Of a stretch of 25,702 nt of DNA, positions 23,278 through 25,702 are shown piece after piece. Source of the stretch: a virus. Under the pieces are notes generated by a model that searched no databases, was not told where the DNA came from, and worked only from the letters and a program-made list of their open reading frames with translations. Position 1 is the stretch's first letter, and the number at the start of each line of letters is the position of its first letter. The DNA lies in IMG/VR virus record IMGVR_UViG_3300010883_000398, positions 1 through 25,702 of that record; one strand, given 5' to 3'. The position numbers were made by a program, and so were the translations under genes.

Positions 23278-23547
23278 CTATGCAAAATAATTTCTCATAA
23301 AATCAACACCGGCCTTGCCGGCAGAATCTTTATCATCGTGATTATTTGGAGAGAATGTTCCACGGTCTTTGTAGATATGAAACCCACTATCCATACAAAG
23401 CTGCATTATCGCAAGCTCTTCCCTGTCATCAATTGAATACTTTTTAGATAAAAACTTATAAACATCTTCTATAGAATGCCCCCCAGATATATGTGCATTA
23501 ATCATAATGCCAGATATAGCTCTCTCGAAGGGGCTAACTGCTATCAC
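23278..23547 (-). CDS. Small unknown protein; reading frame open upstream, likely longer
   Basis: The earliest usual start codon is GTG 23547 (89 residues, MIAVSPFERAISGIMINAHI), but no good ribosome binding site precedes it. The same frame is open up to a TAG at 23734-23736, and the 51 codons before the GTG look coding: A/T-rich third positions as in neighbouring genes, and a sensible peptide (SGGIPKWTNSSGKEVDYKEL). That extension has no ATG, GTG or TTG start. It lies in the -1 frame relative to the upstream 213-residue gene and overlaps its end, with a slippery heptamer in phase. The product may therefore be made as the C-terminal half of a roughly 334-residue frameshift fusion; alternatively an indel has split one gene. 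No family recognised. Confidence 0.6.
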   Translation of the reverse strand: MIAVSPFERAISGIMINAHISGGHSIEDVYKFLSKKYSIDDREELAIMQLCMDSGFHIYKDRGTFSPNNHDDKDSAGKAGVDFMRNYFA

Positions 23548-23639
23548 TATATTGTTTGGAGTGCCACCCTCTTTCTTTAGCTCTTTATAATCAACTTCTT
23601 TTCCAGAACTATTTGTCCACTTTGGAATCCCTCCGGAAT

Positions 23640-24281
23640 CTAATGAAGCCTCTTTTGTATGCTCTTCTTTAACTTCTTCTTTAACTTTCCAAGATGATTT
23701 TTTAGCACCAAAATGTCCTTCATTATGTTTACTCTAACACCTTCTAGAGATTGTACGTCTAGAGTGTTATCTCCATCTTCGCGAATAGCTCCTGAGATTT
23801 GAGAATTTAATTTGTCCAAAAATGTTATAGCCTTTTCGCACCCCACCATACTCCTTCCATCATGCTGAGGAATGTTCGTAGGATACTGCCCTCCAATATA
23901 GTCCATAAATTTAGATAAATCGCCATCATTTGCATAATCAGTCTCTTTATTCTTATCGTCATCCTCAAAGTCTTGCAAGAAAACTTCGGGAGCGCCTGGA
24001 AGCGGCTCGTCACCATGCTCTTCTACAAACTTTGTTATATCTTCATCAAGATCGCCAAGGCTGCCTTCACCCTCAATTAATGGCTCAAAGAATTCAGCCA
24101 CAGTCTCTGCTTCCGAATTGTTTTCATCACCTTCCGATGCCATACCCGCTCCAAAGATCTCTTCTTCGCTCAAGTCTTCAAATGCATCTTCAGCATAATT
24201 AACATGATCATCTTCAACATAAGAAACAGCCTCCTCAAAGGTTGCTTCTTTAAAAATTGTTGTCTCTAAATTATTAGCCAT
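23640..24281 (-). CDS. Acidic protein, unknown function; possible frameshift partner
   Basis: This 213-residue product begins MANNLETTIFKEATFEEAVS with AGGAGTAAAA before ATG; the binding site overlaps the stop of the previous gene (GGATAGGAG). The first 130 residues are very acidic (EDAFEDLSEEEIFGAG and similar), then a segment with GGQYPTNIPQHDGRSMVG and a helical part (KAITFLDKLNSQISGAIRED). The extreme C-terminus turns abruptly Lys-rich (HLGKLKKKLKKSIQKRLH), but over the same bases the -1 frame reads KVKEEVKEEH and then joins the downstream gene. An A_AAA_AAT slippery site at codons 193-195 could shift a fraction of ribosomes. No family recognised. Confidence 0.7.
   Translation of the reverse strand: MANNLETTIFKEATFEEAVSYVEDDHVNYAEDAFEDLSEEEIFGAGMASEGDENNSEAETVAEFFEPLIEGEGSLGDLDEDITKFVEEHGDEPLPGAPEVFLQDFEDDDKNKETDYANDGDLSKFMDYIGGQYPTNIPQHDGRSMVGCEKAITFLDKLNSQISGAIREDGDNTLDVQSLEGVRVNIMKDILVLKNHLGKLKKKLKKSIQKRLH
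23697..23703 (-). promoter_or_regulatory. Candidate -1 frameshift slippery site A_AAA_AAT
   Basis: Within the 94-base overlap of the two frames, zero-frame codons read CTA AAA AAT, giving the heptamer A AAA AAT in correct phase; slipping -1 leads to GCT AAA AAA TCA and into the open downstream frame. A Shine-Dalgarno-like GAAGGA lies about 12 bases upstream, close to the spacing that stimulates dnaX frameshifting. A downstream stimulatory hairpin is not obvious. Confidence 0.4.
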
Positions 24282-24289
24282 TTTTACTC

Positions 24290-24724
24290 CTATCCTATTA
24301 AGCTGTAAAGTCCATAATATACGTTTCTACTTTCATTATTATCAGAATAATAATCTAACGGATAACCGTATTGAGCCTCAGGCATATTGCCAATCATGAT
24401 ATGTGGATACAACGGGCTTCCGTTGAGTCCTACATTACCCGCAGGAATAGTAGATAAATCTGGATTGTCTGGATCGTACTTGCAATCAACAATTTTCTTT
24501 TTAAAGGTCATATCTGCAAACGGACACTCAGGAATCTCTTCTCCCGCTGCGGCCAACATTGCCTCGTTCCATATTTCCAAGTTTTCTTCCATAATAGCCT
24601 TAGCCTCTTCTTCGCCATCTGCCAACTCCACAGGAGTCAGCCTTCTAATGACCAATCCAGCTGTTTTGCAGCCGTTTGTTATAGGAAGCCCAAAAGGGCA
24701 TTTCTTTGATTTTCCTCTAATCAT
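24290..24724 (-). CDS. Small protein with CPF motifs, unknown function
   Basis: This 144-residue product begins MIRGKSKKCPFGLPITNGCK. Two CPF phrases (KKCPFGLP, about residues 9-14; ECPFADMTF, about 91-99) and two more Cys (C19 in NGCK, about C106 in VDCKYD) suggest possible metal or redox chemistry, but spacing fits no finger I know. Between them lies an acidic helix (ELADGEEEAKAIMEENLEIW). The C-terminal 40 residues are Tyr/Asn/Pro-rich with GYPLDYYSDN and RNVYYGLYSLIG. The start site (CAGGATATACTAAC-ATG) is modest. No family recognised; late-operon location only hints at a virion or assembly role. Confidence 0.7.
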   Translation of the reverse strand: MIRGKSKKCPFGLPITNGCKTAGLVIRRLTPVELADGEEEAKAIMEENLEIWNEAMLAAAGEEIPECPFADMTFKKKIVDCKYDPDNPDLSTIPAGNVGLNGSPLYPHIMIGNMPEAQYGYPLDYYSDNNESRNVYYGLYSLIG

Positions 24725-24763
24725 TGTTAGTATATCCTGTAATTAAATTAAATATTAGTATGT

Positions 24764-25612
24764 CTAAATATTCAATACTTTTAACTTATACTCAGACAAA
24801 TTGATTACATCATCTAAATATTTATTTATCAATTTTCTTTTAATTAACTCTTCTTTAAAGTTTCCAACCAACGGAACCGTTGGCAAAAGATTCATTTCTG
24901 ATAAATAATGCATTGTTATATCTGCATTTTTATTGATAGATTCGCCTACAATAGATGTTATAAAGGCCTCTTTTAAAACCCATTTGTTTTCTCCGGTAAA
25001 CTTATCCCTATTTTCTCGGGTATAATCAATAATATCTCCGTCTATAGAGAAGCCTAAACGAGCAGCGAAATTAATTGATCTAAAAACACGTCTAAAGTCA
25101 TCTTTTAAAGTTATTCGTGCAGGAACAGGAGTTCTTAAGATTTTATTATCCAAATCCTCTTTTCCTTTATTTGTGAAATCTAAAATTTCATCATCAAAAA
25201 ATTTTTTATGCAAAGTATTTATTGTAAAATCTCTGCTATAAACTTCAAATAATTTTTTATCTTTAATGTTTAATTCTTTTGCGATATAATTAACTACATC
25301 TTCGGAAATAAAATTACTTGAAAAATCAAGAACCGCATCTTTCATATAGATAGTAAGATGTCCATCTTTAAAAAACTTAAACCTTTCTTGCATATGGTCT
25401 GCACAGGTTACGCCCAGTCTTGTAGTTTCAGAATCATTGGTAGTTATGTCTATATCTCTAAACTCATCTTCTGAATCTGCATATAAAGGATCACGAGCCT
25501 CCTGAAAGTTGAGGTGTAAATTGCGAGGAACACCCCCAACTATATAAGGTTCAACTATATAATTTTCTTTACATATTTTTAATATATTTGAATATATGTC
25601 ATCAAGATTCAT
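24764..25612 (-). CDS. CCA-adding enzyme/poly(A)-polymerase-like nucleotidyltransferase (short)
   Basis: This 282-residue product begins MNLDDIYSNILKICKENYIV, with AAAGGGGCTTCTTA before ATG. It shows the class II tRNA-nucleotidyltransferase order: VGGVPRN (25-31), catalytic pair RDIDITT (D53, D55), VYSRDFTINTLHKKF (R127, D128, N132), DFTNKGKEDLDNKILR (about 145-160) and DDFRRVFRSINFAARLGF (171-188, R174, R178). These enzymes add CCA or A residues to RNA 3' ends. The usual class II enzyme is about 380-450 residues; this one ends soon after the neck, so the tail domain is missing. The EDxxR-type template motif is not evident: the corresponding stretch reads NKWVLKEAF. It may act on tRNAs or other RNA with altered specificity. 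It is placed in the late operon, which is odd for an RNA enzyme. Confidence 0.8.
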   Translation of the reverse strand: MNLDDIYSNILKICKENYIVEPYIVGGVPRNLHLNFQEARDPLYADSEDEFRDIDITTNDSETTRLGVTCADHMQERFKFFKDGHLTIYMKDAVLDFSSNFISEDVVNYIAKELNIKDKKLFEVYSRDFTINTLHKKFFDDEILDFTNKGKEDLDNKILRTPVPARITLKDDFRRVFRSINFAARLGFSIDGDIIDYTRENRDKFTGENKWVLKEAFITSIVGESINKNADITMHYLSEMNLLPTVPLVGNFKEELIKRKLINKYLDDVINLSEYKLKVLNI

Positions 25613-25631
25613 TAAGAAGCCCCTTTAAGCT

Positions 25632-25702
25632 TTATTCGGGCATCCCTAATTCATCTGGAATAGGAGCCTCATCTGGAATAGGAGCCTCATCTGGAATAGG
25701 AG
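25632..25702 (-). CDS. C-terminal end of a PIPDEA-repeat protein (partial)
   Basis: Only the last 22 codons and the TAA are in the window. They read PIPDEA twice, then PIPDELGMPE. The 5' part lies beyond base 25702. The repeated Pro/acidic hexapeptide is low-complexity and probably an extended, negatively charged tail. The stop lies 20 bases before the nucleotidyltransferase start codon, so the two are likely in one operon. Nothing can be said about the main domain. Confidence 0.7.
   Translation of the reverse strand, partial: PIPDEAPIPDEAPIPDELGMPE
25649..25702 (-). repeat. 18-base tandem repeat encoding PIPDEA at window edge
   Basis: The unit GGAGCCTCATCTGGAATA (plus-strand sense) occurs in three perfect or near-perfect copies up to the right edge and may continue outside. 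Each copy is six codons, so copy-number change keeps frame. Perfect DNA identity suggests recent slippage expansion. Confidence 0.8.

Noticed and set aside
25649-25702. CRISPR-like repeat
   Set aside because: Units are contiguous with no spacers and translate in frame as PIPDEA.

Overview
The window is one continuous block of the virion-morphogenesis region of a large tailed double-stranded DNA bacteriophage. Every gene I can support lies on the minus strand, so transcription runs from high to low coordinates. The sequence is AT-rich, the genes are packed with 2-15 base gaps or short overlaps, and most starts carry a clear AGGAG-type ribosome binding site. I see no integrase, insertion sequence, tRNA, rRNA or CRISPR array. 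Many products are long and modular (1131, 764, 740 and 587 residues), which suggests a large myovirus-like genome. The host cannot be inferred from what is here.

Layout in transcription order (right to left). 25702-22033: tail end of a PIPDEA-repeat protein, a CCA-adding/poly(A)-polymerase-like nucleotidyltransferase, a Cys-containing small protein, an acidic protein whose 3' end overlaps a -1 frame reading frame at a slippery A_AAA_AAT site, a DnaJ-type zinc-motif protein and a Cys/Gly-rich protein. 22030-15079: the packaging module, with large terminase, portal, three small unknown proteins, and a 764-residue protein with an embedded DUF192 domain. 14796-5603: the head module, with a prohead-protease-like domain fused to a long scaffold-like acidic tail, two unknown or structural proteins, a probable decoration protein, a 740-residue internal protein with a polyproline hinge, a Gly/Ala-rich candidate decoration protein, and the HK97-fold major capsid protein. 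The head module closes with a strong intrinsic terminator at about 5544-5579.

5508-3814: a small accessory island with a C4H-type zinc protein, a DUF5659 protein, a 342-base AT-rich non-coding stretch, and a J-domain protein. 3706-1: tail or fibre-like material, with a 587-residue repeat protein containing long direct DNA repeats, two small helical proteins, and a large beta-rich (LamG/concanavalin-like) virion protein that runs off the left edge and is open from 1152 to base 1.

How they fit together: terminase and portal fill the head; the protease-scaffold fusion, major capsid and decoration candidates build and mature it; the left-end proteins probably decorate the tail or baseplate. Most interesting are the candidate programmed frameshift near 23700, the DUF192 domain inside a packaging-locus protein, the one-gene protease/scaffold with tandem repeats, the short nucleotidyltransferase, and the separation of J-domain and DnaJ-type zinc motif into different genes.
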